Assembly: GCA_019637105.1 (NCBI GenBank)
Contig: JAHBWF010000041.1
Location: 1-50,803, forward strand
Source of the DNA: Labilithrix sp.
GTDB lineage: Bacteria; Myxococcota_A; Polyangia; Polyangiales; Polyangiaceae
Length of the DNA stretch: 50,803 bases
Direction: 5' to 3'
The position numbers were made by a program, and so were the translations under genes. This document shows positions 34,330-43,079 of the stretch, in pieces (positions within the stretch are counted from its first letter, which is position 1; each line of letters starts with the position of its first letter). Below the pieces are notes generated by a model, which was given only the letters and a program-made list of their open reading frames with translations, made no database searches and was not told the origin of the DNA.

Positions 34330-34400
34330 CCTCTTTTCCTTTTGCGATGGGTTTCCCGCGGCGACAAGGGCCAATCGACGAAATCGTATTGCGCGGCGCG

Positions 34401-34426
34401 TCGTAGGACCGTTGGTGCTCCTACGA
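34401..34426. promoter_or_regulatory. Inverted repeat, possible operator
   Basis: tcgtagga (34401-34408) and tcctacga (34419-34426) are perfect 8-bp arms around a 10-bp spacer, one helical turn apart. Confidence 0.4.
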
Positions 34427-34446
34427 TCTCCCGCGTGCCGTGAGCG

Positions 34447-34476
34447 GTGATCGCGCGGGTCGTGGGGCGCGATCAC
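34447..34476. promoter_or_regulatory. Inverted repeat, possible operator
   Basis: gtgatcgcgc (34447-34456) and gcgcgatcac (34467-34476) are perfect 10-bp arms around a 10-bp spacer; cgatcacgcg is repeated again just downstream. Confidence 0.4.
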
Positions 34477-34799
34477 GCGTCGATCACGCGTACCGTGGGC
34501 ATGATCGCGTAGGTCGTGGTGCGCGCTTCCGTGTCGGGCGCCTCGTCGGGCCCCGCGTGGGGGCTCGCTCGGCGCTCTCCGCGCGGGTCCGCCTCGCGAT
34601 CGACGCGTTCTGCACCAGGACGCTCGGCGGCGACGAGACGCGCGTCGGCTCGAGCCGACGATCCGGCTCGGCTCGGCTCGGGGATCGAGCGCAGCCAGAC
34701 GGCTCGCGCACAAGTCCGCGCCTGTCCGGTCCCCGCGCTACATTGGGCGGCGGCCAGGCAGCCGGCGTGTTGCGAACCCGTCCTGGGACGGATCTTTCG

Positions 34800-37037
34800 A
34801 TGAAGAACGATGATCCGCGCTCTCCGCGCGGCGGCTACAGCGATCCCGGGGAGCGCGACACGCGTCTCGATCCCCTCGAGGACCTGGCGGAAACGACGCA
34901 GCCGGGCTCGGTGCTGTCGCCCCCTGCGGCGGCGGATCTCGTCCCTCCCCATACGCCGCAGCCGGCCTTCTCGCCTGCGTTCGGCGCTCCAGCTCCGGCG
35001 GTCCCTCGCCCCGCCGGAGCTCCCCGTCCACCCGCTACGGCCTCGTTCCCGCCCACCGCGCCCCGCCCGCCCGGCGCGAGCGCGTACCCACCCGCCGCGA
35101 GCGGACATCCGCCTGCCGCGAGCGCGTATCCACCTGCCGCGGGGCCGTATCCACCTGCCGCGAGCGCGCATCCTCCCACCGCGCCGTATCCTGCCCGGCC
35201 GTATCCGCCCGGCACGAGCGCGTATCCGCCTGCCGCGGGGCCGTATCCGCCCGGCGCGAGCGCTCCGCCTCTCGGGCCGTCCCTGCCCCCGCCTCCGCCT
35301 CCCGGCGTTCCTCCGCCCGCGCCGTTCGCGCGGTCGCCGTTGCCGTCGGCCTCGCCGCCTGCGCCCGTCGAGACGGACGAGGCGCTCTTCCCCGGAGCCG
35401 ACCTCGGCCCTGGAGCCGACCTCGGCCCCGGAGCGGACGCCTTCGGCTCGATGCCGCCCGGGCCCGACGGGCTCCGGCCCTCGGACGTCCCGCCCGCCGG
35501 TGAGGCGTTTCGCGCGCGCGCGCCGCGCTCGCGGACGGGCTGGCCGTTCCTCCCGCTGGCGCCGCTGCTCGTGGTCGTGGTCGGGCTCGCGGTCGCGCTC
35601 GGGATCGGCCTCGTCGGCCTCGATCAGCTCTCGCGCGCCGGCGACGAGCACGCGGGCGCGCGTGCCGAGCTCATCGCCGCGACCGTGGCCGCGCGGCTCG
35701 GCGCGCTCCCGGAGCCGCGCCGCTTCGACGACGCGCAGCTCGCCGCGCGCCGGAGCGCCGCCGAGCTGCTCGTGGTGACCGCGCGGGGCGACGTCATCCA
35801 CGACCAGACGCTCGGCGCTCCGGATCGCGCCGCGCTGAGCACGATGATCTCGACGGGGCGCGGCGTCGCCGAGACGCGCATCGGCCGCGCGCGCTACGCC
35901 GTGCGCCCGATCGGCGCCGGCCCGGACGCGCCGCGCCTCGTGGTGCTCGTGCCCGAGCCGCGCGCCGCGGTGGGCGCGAACGCGCTCGCCAGCGCACTCG
36001 CGGCGCTCGCCGTGCTCCTCCTCGGCGTCGCCGCCGGCGTCGCCTACGCCGTCTCCCGCGACGTCACGCGCGACGTCGACTTCGTGACCCGCCGCGTCCG
36101 CGCGATGGCGCAGGTCCGCACCGAGCCGACCGGCGAGCTCATCCCCGCGCGCACGATGGACGAGGTCGGCCTGCTCACGGCGACGTTCAACAAGCTGGTC
36201 GGTCGCTTCGGCCTCGCGTCCAGCGCGTACCGCGGCGACCTCGCGCGGGCGAGCGCGGCGGACCGCGAGCGCGCCGCGTTCCTCGCCGCCGTCAGCCACG
36301 AGCTCCGGAGCCCGCTCAACGCCATCCTCGGCTTCGCCGACATCCTCATGGAGGAGGTCGACGGCCCGCTGTCGCCTTCGGCGAAGGAGGAGGTGGAGCA
36401 GATCCGCGGCTCGGGCGCTCACCTGCTCTCTCTCATCAACGACATCCTCGAGTTCTCGGCGCTCGAGAGCGGTCAGCTCCGCCTCACGCGCGGGCGCGTC
36501 GACGTCTTCGCGCTCGCGAACGAGGTCATCCGCGAGGCGCGCGGCCTGGTCGGCCAGAAGCCGCTCTCGGTGCGCGTGGAGGGCGAGCCGCTCATCGCGC
36601 GCGTCGACGGGCGCCGCGTCCGCCAGATCCTCGGCAACCTCGTCAACAACGCGATCAAGTTCACGCAGCGCGGCGAGGTCGTGGTCGGCGTCCGGCGCGA
36701 GGGGATGATGGCCGCGTTCCTCGTTCGGGACACCGGCCCCGGCATCTCGCCCCAGGAGCGCGCGGTCATCTTCGAGGAGTACAAGCAAGCGCGGAGCGAG
36801 CAGTTCCGCCGCCGCGGCACGGGCCTGGGGCTCGCGATCACCCGGCGCCTCGTCACGCTGCACCACGGCTCGATCTCCGTCGAGAGCGAGCTCGGGCGAG
36901 GCTCGACGTTCAAGGTGCTCCTGCCGATCGGCAACATCGACGCGCCGCCCTCGCGCAAGCTGTCGCGCCCGCCGGGCGCGCACCTCCTCCCGGGACCGGA
37001 GGCGCCGAGGCCGTCCCGGCCGGTGAGGCCGCGATGA
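34800..37037 (+). CDS. Membrane sensor histidine kinase with Pro-rich N-terminus
   Basis: A 745-residue kinase. Residues 1-245 are a disordered Pro/Ala-rich cytoplasmic region with a 7-residue YPPAASA-type repeat. Two helices (about 252-272 and 397-418) enclose a ~125-residue periplasmic sensor, then HAMP (about 420-475), HisKA with His500 (AVSHELRSPLNAIL) and an intact ATPase domain (NLVNNAIKF with Asn617, DTGPGI with Asp644, GTGLGLAI). The stop overlaps the next kinase start (ATGA). The start at 34800 is the only ATG near the domain edge; an in-frame GTG at 34768 is possible. No response regulator is adjacent. Confidence 0.92.
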   Translation: MKNDDPRSPRGGYSDPGERDTRLDPLEDLAETTQPGSVLSPPAAADLVPPHTPQPAFSPAFGAPAPAVPRPAGAPRPPATASFPPTAPRPPGASAYPPAASGHPPAASAYPPAAGPYPPAASAHPPTAPYPARPYPPGTSAYPPAAGPYPPGASAPPLGPSLPPPPPPGVPPPAPFARSPLPSASPPAPVETDEALFPGADLGPGADLGPGADAFGSMPPGPDGLRPSDVPPAGEAFRARAPRSRTGWPFLPLAPLLVVVVGLAVALGIGLVGLDQLSRAGDEHAGARAELIAATVAARLGALPEPRRFDDAQLAARRSAAELLVVTARGDVIHDQTLGAPDRAALSTMISTGRGVAETRIGRARYAVRPIGAGPDAPRLVVLVPEPRAAVGANALASALAALAVLLLGVAAGVAYAVSRDVTRDVDFVTRRVRAMAQVRTEPTGELIPARTMDEVGLLTATFNKLVGRFGLASSAYRGDLARASAADRERAAFLAAVSHELRSPLNAILGFADILMEEVDGPLSPSAKEEVEQIRGSGAHLLSLINDILEFSALESGQLRLTRGRVDVFALANEVIREARGLVGQKPLSVRVEGEPLIARVDGRRVRQILGNLVNNAIKFTQRGEVVVGVRREGMMAAFLVRDTGPGISPQERAVIFEEYKQARSEQFRRRGTGLGLAITRRLVTLHHGSISVESELGRGSTFKVLLPIGNIDAPPSRKLSRPPGAHLLPGPEAPRPSRPVRPR
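35085..35270 (+). repeat. 21-bp in-frame repeat (YPPAASA)
   Basis: About nine copies of a ~21-bp unit (e.g. gcgagcgcgtatccacctgcc) encode YPPAASA/HPPAASG/YPPAAGP in the kinase N-terminus. Confidence 0.8.
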
Positions 37038-38971
37038 GCCCGTTCGTCCAGGCCGCGGAGCGGCTCGATCGCCCCATCGCCGGGCAGCTCCTCTGGAGGA
37101 TGCTCGCGATCCAGGCCGCGACGCACGTCGTGGCGTTCCTCCTCGGCGCGGTCTTCGCGCCGCGGGTCCTCCTCCTCGAGCCGCAGTCCGCGGACGCGTC
37201 CCTCTCGGTCATCCTGACGATGGGCCTCTTCTCGGCGACGCTCTCGGCGGGGCTCACCGTGATCGTGCTCCAGCGCGTGCGGCCGCTGCTCACGGCGCTC
37301 GAGGTCGGCTCGGAGGCCGGCGATCCGGAGCACGTCCTCGCGCTCTACGACGCGCCGTCGCTCCTCTCGCTCGCCAACGTCGCCTTCGCCGGCGTCGTCT
37401 CGCTCGCCACGTTGATCCCCGCGCTCCGCCCGCAGGCGATCGACACGTACACCCAGCTCGCGCTCGTCCTCCTCGTCCTCACCCTCGTGAGCACCGCGAC
37501 GCTCCCCGCCTACGTCTTGATGCGCGCGCAGGTGGCGCGCACCCTCGAGCTCGTCTCGCCGGCCGTCGCGGAGGAGGGCCTCCGAAGGCTCGGCGGCGAG
37601 GTCCTCGGGCGCCTGCGCAAGCGCTACGTCGCCGCGGTGGCGCTGCCCGTCGCGCTCGTCGCGCTCGGCGCGTCGCTCCTCGCGGACGCGCACGCCCGCG
37701 CGTTCGACAAGGAGGCCCGCGCGAAGGACGCGGTCGACATCGCGCACGCGGCGTTCGAGTCGCTCGGCACCGGCGGCCCCGACGACGTCGCCGGTCGGGC
37801 CGAGGCGATCGAGGCCGCCGCGGCGCTCGGCTTCCACGTGCAGGTCGTCCCGACGCACGAGGGGGTCGAGACGCTTCGACAGGGCGACGAGGGAGAGACG
37901 CAGATCACCGTCCCGCTCCAGCCGGGGGCCGCGCTCGTCCGCTTCGGCACGACGCGCCTCTCGGCGGCGTTCGCGGCCTACCTCCTCCTCGCGATGGCGG
38001 CGGTGGGGCTCGCCGCGATCCTCGGCACGCGAGCGGCGGCGTTCTTCGACGCCGACGTCGCGCTGGCGACGCGCGAGGTCCGCCGCGCGGGCGTCGCCGA
38101 GGTCATGCGCGGCACGATCATCCTCCACGAGGCGCGCTTCTCGACCGTGAGCGAGCTGCTCGAGGCGATCGACGCGCTCGGCGGCATCTTCCGCGAGTTC
38201 GCGTCGGCGCAGCGCCGCGCGATCGACGCCCGCGAGGCCACGGAGCGGATGCGCGGGCTCTTGCTCGCGTCGATGAGCCACGACCTCAAGGCGCCGCTCA
38301 ACGCCGTGCTCGGCTTCACGGAGCTCGTCCGGCGCAACCCGCTCACGAAGGAGCAGCACGAGAGCCTCGCCATCATCGAGCAGCGCGGGCGCGAGCTGCT
38401 CGTGCTCATCGACACGATCCTCGACAGCGCCCGCGTCGAGGCCGGCGAGCTCGAGGTCTCGCCGGAGGCCACGCACGTCGGCGACGTCGTCATGTCGTCG
38501 GTGCTCGAGGCGCGCGACCTCGCCGTCGGCTCGGAGGTCCAGATCATGGGCGAGATCCAGCCCGGCATCCCGACCCTGCTCATCGACGGGACGCGCATCG
38601 TCCAGGCGCTCACGGCCGTCGTGATGACCGCCGCGCGCTTCAGCGACAAGGGCATCGTCCCGGTCCGCGCCACGCTGCCGGCCGATCAGGGCGCGCGCCT
38701 GCGCATCGAGGTCGAGACCAGCGGCGAGGGGCTCCCCGTCGCGGAGCGCGAGAAGATCTTCGACGCGTTCAAGAGCGCCGAGAGCGCGCGCCGCCAGGGC
38801 GGCCTCGGGCTCGGGCTCCAGCTCGCGCGGTCGATCGTCGAGATCCACGGCGGGTCGATCGAGGTCGACAACACCGACCACGGCGGGATGGTCTTCCGCG
38901 TCTGGCTCCCGGTGAAGAACGACCGCGCGTCGATCCGCGCCCGCGCCAGCCGGCCGACGCTCGCCTCCTGA
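37034..38971 (+). CDS. Degenerate membrane histidine kinase (probable pseudokinase)
   Basis: A 645-residue protein with about six membrane helices (22-45, 57-80, 113-132, 141-165, 198-218, 312-332), a HAMP-like linker, a HisKA domain with His416 (SMSHDLKAPLNAVLGF) and an ATPase domain. The ATPase N box reads QALTAVVMTAARFS, so the metal-binding Asn is Thr532, and G1 reads TSGEGL, so the ADP-binding Asp is Thr562; G2 (GGLGLGLQL) is kept. The frame is otherwise clean and no stop is seen, so selection seems to hold the fold without normal ATP binding. It overlaps the upstream active kinase by 4 bases, which suggests equal expression and perhaps heterodimers. Confidence 0.88.
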   Translation: MSPFVQAAERLDRPIAGQLLWRMLAIQAATHVVAFLLGAVFAPRVLLLEPQSADASLSVILTMGLFSATLSAGLTVIVLQRVRPLLTALEVGSEAGDPEHVLALYDAPSLLSLANVAFAGVVSLATLIPALRPQAIDTYTQLALVLLVLTLVSTATLPAYVLMRAQVARTLELVSPAVAEEGLRRLGGEVLGRLRKRYVAAVALPVALVALGASLLADAHARAFDKEARAKDAVDIAHAAFESLGTGGPDDVAGRAEAIEAAAALGFHVQVVPTHEGVETLRQGDEGETQITVPLQPGAALVRFGTTRLSAAFAAYLLLAMAAVGLAAILGTRAAAFFDADVALATREVRRAGVAEVMRGTIILHEARFSTVSELLEAIDALGGIFREFASAQRRAIDAREATERMRGLLLASMSHDLKAPLNAVLGFTELVRRNPLTKEQHESLAIIEQRGRELLVLIDTILDSARVEAGELEVSPEATHVGDVVMSSVLEARDLAVGSEVQIMGEIQPGIPTLLIDGTRIVQALTAVVMTAARFSDKGIVPVRATLPADQGARLRIEVETSGEGLPVAEREKIFDAFKSAESARRQGGLGLGLQLARSIVEIHGGSIEVDNTDHGGMVFRVWLPVKNDRASIRARASRPTLAS

Positions 38972-39294
38972 CGGACCGAGGCGTGGAGGTGGTCGCCGCG
39001 ACCACGCGCGGGCCCTGTGGAGAACCGCCGGGGAGGCGGTCTCGCGGGTGCGACGTGGGGTGAATTGTTCTAATAATATAGATATGTTACGCTGCGACAG
39101 ATCCAGGAGGCGCGAGCCGCGTACGAAAGGCTCGCGCCTTCCGGATGGAATGATCATGCTGGGGCGACCGTCCAAGGTCGGCGAGGCGCGCGAGGAAGCA
39201 CGGACGCCCGCGGGCGTACATCGTTCGAGGGCGCCTCGAACGCAGGCGGCAGAACGGAACGACAGGCGGCAGAACGGGAACGAGAGGCAGGACG
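38972..39294. other. Intergenic region with AT-rich promoter-like island
   Basis: No gene seen. Bases 39062-39090 (ttgttctaataatatag and following) are strikingly AT-rich against the background and probably include the promoter of the next gene, about 200 nt upstream of its ATG; a precise -35/-10 pair cannot be assigned. Confidence 0.45.
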
Positions 39295-39684
39295 ATGACC
39301 GGCAAGGCAAAGATCGAAGGGCTCACGAACTCCTGGTACGGCTTCGCCGTCTTCTCGGCGATCTACGGCGTCCTCATGAAGGGCATCGGCGTGTTCTCGA
39401 TCGCGGGCGCGGTCGGCGGGCTGCTCTTCAGTTGGTTCATCACGTTCCTCATCGGCCGGGCCCTCGTCAAAAAGTCGTCGCTGACGCGCCTCGTCCTCGT
39501 CTTCACGAGCGGGCTCCTCACCGTCCTCGGCACGCTCAGCGTCGGCAGGATGGCGTGGATGTTCGTGCAGACGTGGCAGTTCGGCGTGCTCGCCAGCATG
39601 GCGTACGCCACGGTCGGCGTCTGGATGCAGGCGCGCTCGTTCCGCACGCTGATGGACGGCTCGGTCAAGGCGTACATCGGCTGA
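39295..39684 (+). CDS. Small four-helix membrane protein
   Basis: A 129-residue protein with about four hydrophobic segments (YGFAVFSAIYGVLMKGIGVF, AGAVGGLLFSWFITFLIGRAL, LVLVFTSGLLTVLGTLSVG, FGVLASMAYATVGVWMQA). GAGAGGCAGG lies just before the ATG. No family recognised and no charged catalytic motif. A perfect hairpin follows. It stands alone behind an AT-rich upstream region. Confidence 0.75.
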   Translation: MTGKAKIEGLTNSWYGFAVFSAIYGVLMKGIGVFSIAGAVGGLLFSWFITFLIGRALVKKSSLTRLVLVFTSGLLTVLGTLSVGRMAWMFVQTWQFGVLASMAYATVGVWMQARSFRTLMDGSVKAYIG

Positions 39685-39715
39685 TCGTCGCCTTCGCTCG
39701 GCTCCGCGCGCGAAG

Positions 39716-39748
39716 ACGCGCAGCGTCCCCGCGGGCGCTGCGCGTTTC
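39716..39748. terminator. Bidirectional terminator-like hairpin
   Basis: acgcgcagcg (39716-39725) and cgctgcgcgt (39736-39745) form a perfect 10-bp stem followed by TTT on the plus strand, between convergent genes. Confidence 0.6.
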
Positions 39749-39821
39749 GCCTTCGTGCGACCCGCCGCGCGGGCTCGCGGCGCCCGCCGCGCGGGCGCGT
39801 GAGACGCCGCGCGCGCGGGCG

Positions 39822-41312
39822 TCAGGGCTCGGCGCCGGACATCGTCACGACGCTGAGCGCGTCCGGGTTGCAGATCTTCCCGCCGCCGGAGCGTGACGGC
39901 GTGAGCGTGGCCGTGTTCGGCGGAGCGGTGCTCGGCTGGTAGCGGAGCGCGACCGAGGTGGTCCTGCCGGCGCGCGTCGAGGTGCTCTGCGGGTTGCCGA
40001 GCCACGCGGGGCCGCCGGCGGTCCGCCGGAACGTCCACGCGAGCGAGGCGGTCTCGTTGCCGGTGTTCGTGATCGTGAACGACTCGCTCTTCGACGACTC
40101 GCCCTTCTTCGCCCGGAACGTCAGGTCGGTCGGCGCGACGGCGATCACGGCGCCGCGCACGTCGACGCGGAGCGTGGCGTGGTAGAGGACCCGGTCGCCT
40201 CCGCTCGTCGGCTCGATCGCGATCGTGACGGTCTCGGTGACCCGCGCGGGATCGGCGTCGAGCGGCCGCGCGCGGAACGTGATGTTCGCCGTCCCCGGCG
40301 AGCCGTAGCTCGACGAGGGCGCGGTGCCGGCCATCGCCCCCTGGAGCGTGAAGCGGCTCGGCGGCGTCAGGAGCGTCCAGCGGACGCTGCGGTTCGAGTA
40401 GTTCCGGACGACGACCGCGCGCGTGTCGGCGGGCTCGGTGCCGCAGTCCTTCTTGCCCCAGTCGGCGCCGCTGACGGTCACGGTCGTGTCGACGCGCCGC
40501 CCAGTCACGGTGAGCGCCGGCGCCGGCGCGCAGAGCCCCGCGGCGACGGGCGCGAGCGTCGTCGTCAGCGCGGCCGAGGTCGACGTGTTGCCTTTGGTGA
40601 GCTTGACCTCGATCTCCGCGTCCGAGCCGGCCTCGATCGTGAGCTGCCCCGGCGTCGCGACGAAGTCGTTCGTCGCGCCGTCAAAGCCGGTGATCGCGGC
40701 CGGGCGGAGGCCGGTGTTGCGGAGGCGCACGCGCGTCGTCCCCTCGGTGTCGAGCGGGGTCTCGCCGATGTCCGCGGAGGTCGACATCCACTCGAGCGTG
40801 GCGCCGGCGCCGACGACGCCGACCGGCACCGTCGCGAACGACGCCTCCGACGTCACGACGATGTTCGCCTTCGCGTCGCCCGACCAGGTCGGCCGCGCGA
40901 CGACCGGGATCACGATGTGGTCGCGCGGCGCGATCATCCCCTCGAGCGGGAAGTCAGTCGCGAACGGCGCGTCCGACGGCATCAGCACCTTGTACGTGCG
41001 CGGCTTGTCGGTCTGGTTCGCCACGACGAGGTTCTCGATCCGATCCGCGCCGCACCCCACGGTCCCGAAGTCGAGGACGTCGGTGACCTGGATCCCCTCC
41101 GCGTGGCTGTCGGTGTTCTGCTTCTCCTCCTCGCCGACGGCGCCGCCCGCGGGCTCGTCGGCGTCGGCCGATCGAGGCTCGGCGCGGTCCGAGCGGGACG
41201 CCAGCTCCGGCATCTCGACGCCGGCGATCTGGGCGCAGCCGAAGAGCGTCGAGGCCAGCGCGAGGACCGCGAACGGCGACCGTGAGAGTCTCCTCTGCCT
41301 ACCCCTCGTCAT
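39822..41312 (-). CDS. Lipoprotein with Hydin/choice-of-anchor-like Ig repeats
   Basis: A 496-residue exported lipoprotein (lipobox STLFGC, Cys at about 26). After a polar acidic linker it has about four ASH/Hydin-like beta domains of ~100 residues each (for example VTDVLDFGTVGCGADRIENLVV, WMSTSADIGETPLDTEGTTRVRLRNTG, LTFRAKKGESSKSESFTITNTGNETASL). Such repeats are common in large myxobacterial surface proteins and usually bind or space other domains. The Cys pairs (VGCGAD, KKDCGTE, KICNPD) may form disulphides. Alone in its operon. Confidence 0.8.
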   Translation of the reverse strand: MTRGRQRRLSRSPFAVLALASTLFGCAQIAGVEMPELASRSDRAEPRSADADEPAGGAVGEEEKQNTDSHAEGIQVTDVLDFGTVGCGADRIENLVVANQTDKPRTYKVLMPSDAPFATDFPLEGMIAPRDHIVIPVVARPTWSGDAKANIVVTSEASFATVPVGVVGAGATLEWMSTSADIGETPLDTEGTTRVRLRNTGLRPAAITGFDGATNDFVATPGQLTIEAGSDAEIEVKLTKGNTSTSAALTTTLAPVAAGLCAPAPALTVTGRRVDTTVTVSGADWGKKDCGTEPADTRAVVVRNYSNRSVRWTLLTPPSRFTLQGAMAGTAPSSSYGSPGTANITFRARPLDADPARVTETVTIAIEPTSGGDRVLYHATLRVDVRGAVIAVAPTDLTFRAKKGESSKSESFTITNTGNETASLAWTFRRTAGGPAWLGNPQSTSTRAGRTTSVALRYQPSTAPPNTATLTPSRSGGGKICNPDALSVVTMSGAEP

Positions 41313-41608
41313 GCCGGGCCCCTCTCCCTCGACGACACGCGCTGCAAGGGCCGTGCGCGAGGCGTCGGCGCCCCCGCGCGATCGTCCACGCGGTCACCGG
41401 ATCGCCGGTGAGGGACGCCTCGGCGACAACGCCACGGATTCATTCGTGCGGAGAAGGTACGCCACCGGAGGACAACGCCCGTGGATCGCCCCGCCTCCGG
41501 TGGATCGGCGGCCGTGGTCGGGCGCGCCGGCGGCTCAGATTTTCGGGGTCCCCACCCTCCGCGGTGGCTCCGCTACGCGTCGCCGAATTTCGAATTTTGG
41601 ACAGCTCT

Positions 41609-43078
41609 TCAGCGCTTCGGCGCCGCCTCGATCGCGCAGAGCACGCCGCGCGCCTTGTTGCGCGTCTCGTCCGCTTCGCTCTGAGGATCGCTCGCCTCGA
41701 CGACGCCCGCGCCGGCGGTCACCTCGAACGTGTCGCCCTTGCAGACGAGCGTGCGGATCGCGATGGCGAGGTCGAGGTCGCCGGTCGCGCCGACGTAGCC
41801 GATCGCTCCGCCGTAGATGCCGCGCGGGCGCGCCTCGAGCTCGCGGATGATCTGCATCGCGCGCACCTTCGGGGCGCCGCTGAGGGTCCCGGCGGGGAAC
41901 GCCGCGCGCGCGACCTCGAGGGGCGGCACCTCGGGCGGCACGCGCCCGCGCACCTCGCTGACGATGTGCATCACGTGCGAGTAGCGCTCGATCTCCATCT
42001 TGCGGAGGAGCTCCACCGAGCCGATGCGCGCGACGCGTCCGACGTCGTTGCGCCCGAGGTCGATCAACATGACGTGCTCGGCGCGCTCCTTCGGGTCGGC
42101 CAGGAGCTCGGCCTCGAGCCGCGCGTCTTCGTCGGGCGTCTTGCCGCGCGGTCGCGTCCCGGCGAGCGGGCGCACCGTCATCACGCCGTCCTCGAGCCGC
42201 ACCATCGTCTCCGGGCTCGCGCCGGCGATGCGGAGGCGGTCGCCGCCCGCGCCGCCCGCGTCGGGCGGCAGGTCGAGGAAGTACATGTACGGCGACGGGT
42301 TGACGAGCCGCATCGCGCGGTAGACGTCGAACGGGTCGCGGCCCTCGCGCGGCACCGAGAAGGTCCGGGCGAGGACGATCTGGAAGGCGTCGCCCGCCGC
42401 GATGTACTCCTTCGCTCGGAGCACGCGCGCCTTGTAGGCGTCGTCGTCGAGGTCGGTCGTGACGTTCGCCGGGACGCGCGCGCGATCGGGCAGGCCGACG
42501 GCGCCGAGGGCCGGCGCGCGCTGGAGGTCGGCGAGGGCGCGCTCCACGTCGGCCTCGTCCTCGGCGGCGATCGTCACCGTCTGGGCGAGCGCGTCGAAGA
42601 CGACGACCGTGGCTCCGCCGAGGAAGCGCGCCAGCGGGACGAAGTGCTCGTTCCACGTCGCGTCGCTGCCCGGCGGGACCTTGTCGATGAGGTGGACGAT
42701 GTCCCACGCGAGGTAGCCGACGTGCGCGGCCGCGAAGCGGGCGGCCATCGACGCGGGCGGCTCGCCGTCCCGGGGGCGGCCGCGCTGGAAGAGCGGACCC
42801 GAGGCGGCGATCGGATCGCCGCCGGCGTCGGCGAGCGGCGGCAGGCGCGCGCCCGTCGGATCGCCGCTGCCCGGCCGGAGCTTCCACCCCCGGCGATCGA
42901 GGACCGCCTCGTAGCGCGGTCGGTAGCCGAGGATCGACCAGCGGCCCCAGCGCTCGCCGCCGACGACGCTCTCGAGGAGGAACGACGCGCCCTCGGGATC
43001 GGCCTCGCGCAGCGCCGCGTAGGCTTCCGACCGGCGTGAGCGCGTCGGCGACGAGCGTACGCGCGTCGCGACCTTCAT
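41609..43078 (-). CDS. trpE: Anthranilate synthase component I
   Basis: A 489-residue TrpE making anthranilate from chorismate. It has the inhibitor-binding LLES (FLLESVVGGERWGRWS) and NPSPYMYFL, and catalytic-domain motifs IAGASPETMVR, RPLAGTRPRG, HVMLIDLGRNDVGRVA and FPAGTLSGAPKVRAM. The first ~20 residues do not fit the family: the expected DALTPV-type start lies in another frame just upstream and would join at about base 43028 if one G were removed (GTCGGAAGCC). So the annotated ATG at 43078 may be an artefact of a frameshift and the true N-terminus lies further upstream. No trpG, trpD or trpC is nearby. Confidence 0.9.
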   Translation of the reverse strand: MKVATRVRSSPTRSRRSEAYAALREADPEGASFLLESVVGGERWGRWSILGYRPRYEAVLDRRGWKLRPGSGDPTGARLPPLADAGGDPIAASGPLFQRGRPRDGEPPASMAARFAAAHVGYLAWDIVHLIDKVPPGSDATWNEHFVPLARFLGGATVVVFDALAQTVTIAAEDEADVERALADLQRAPALGAVGLPDRARVPANVTTDLDDDAYKARVLRAKEYIAAGDAFQIVLARTFSVPREGRDPFDVYRAMRLVNPSPYMYFLDLPPDAGGAGGDRLRIAGASPETMVRLEDGVMTVRPLAGTRPRGKTPDEDARLEAELLADPKERAEHVMLIDLGRNDVGRVARIGSVELLRKMEIERYSHVMHIVSEVRGRVPPEVPPLEVARAAFPAGTLSGAPKVRAMQIIRELEARPRGIYGGAIGYVGATGDLDLAIAIRTLVCKGDTFEVTAGAGVVEASDPQSEADETRNKARGVLCAIEAAPKR

Positions 43079-43079
43079 G

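Larger units (their letters stand above)
34330..34799. other. Divergent intergenic region with inverted repeats
   Basis: 470 bp without a supported gene. It contains two inverted repeats (34401-34426 and 34447-34476), direct repeats of cgatcacgcg (34470-34490), and a -10-like TACATT at 34739-34744 upstream of the kinase gene. Confidence 0.5.
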
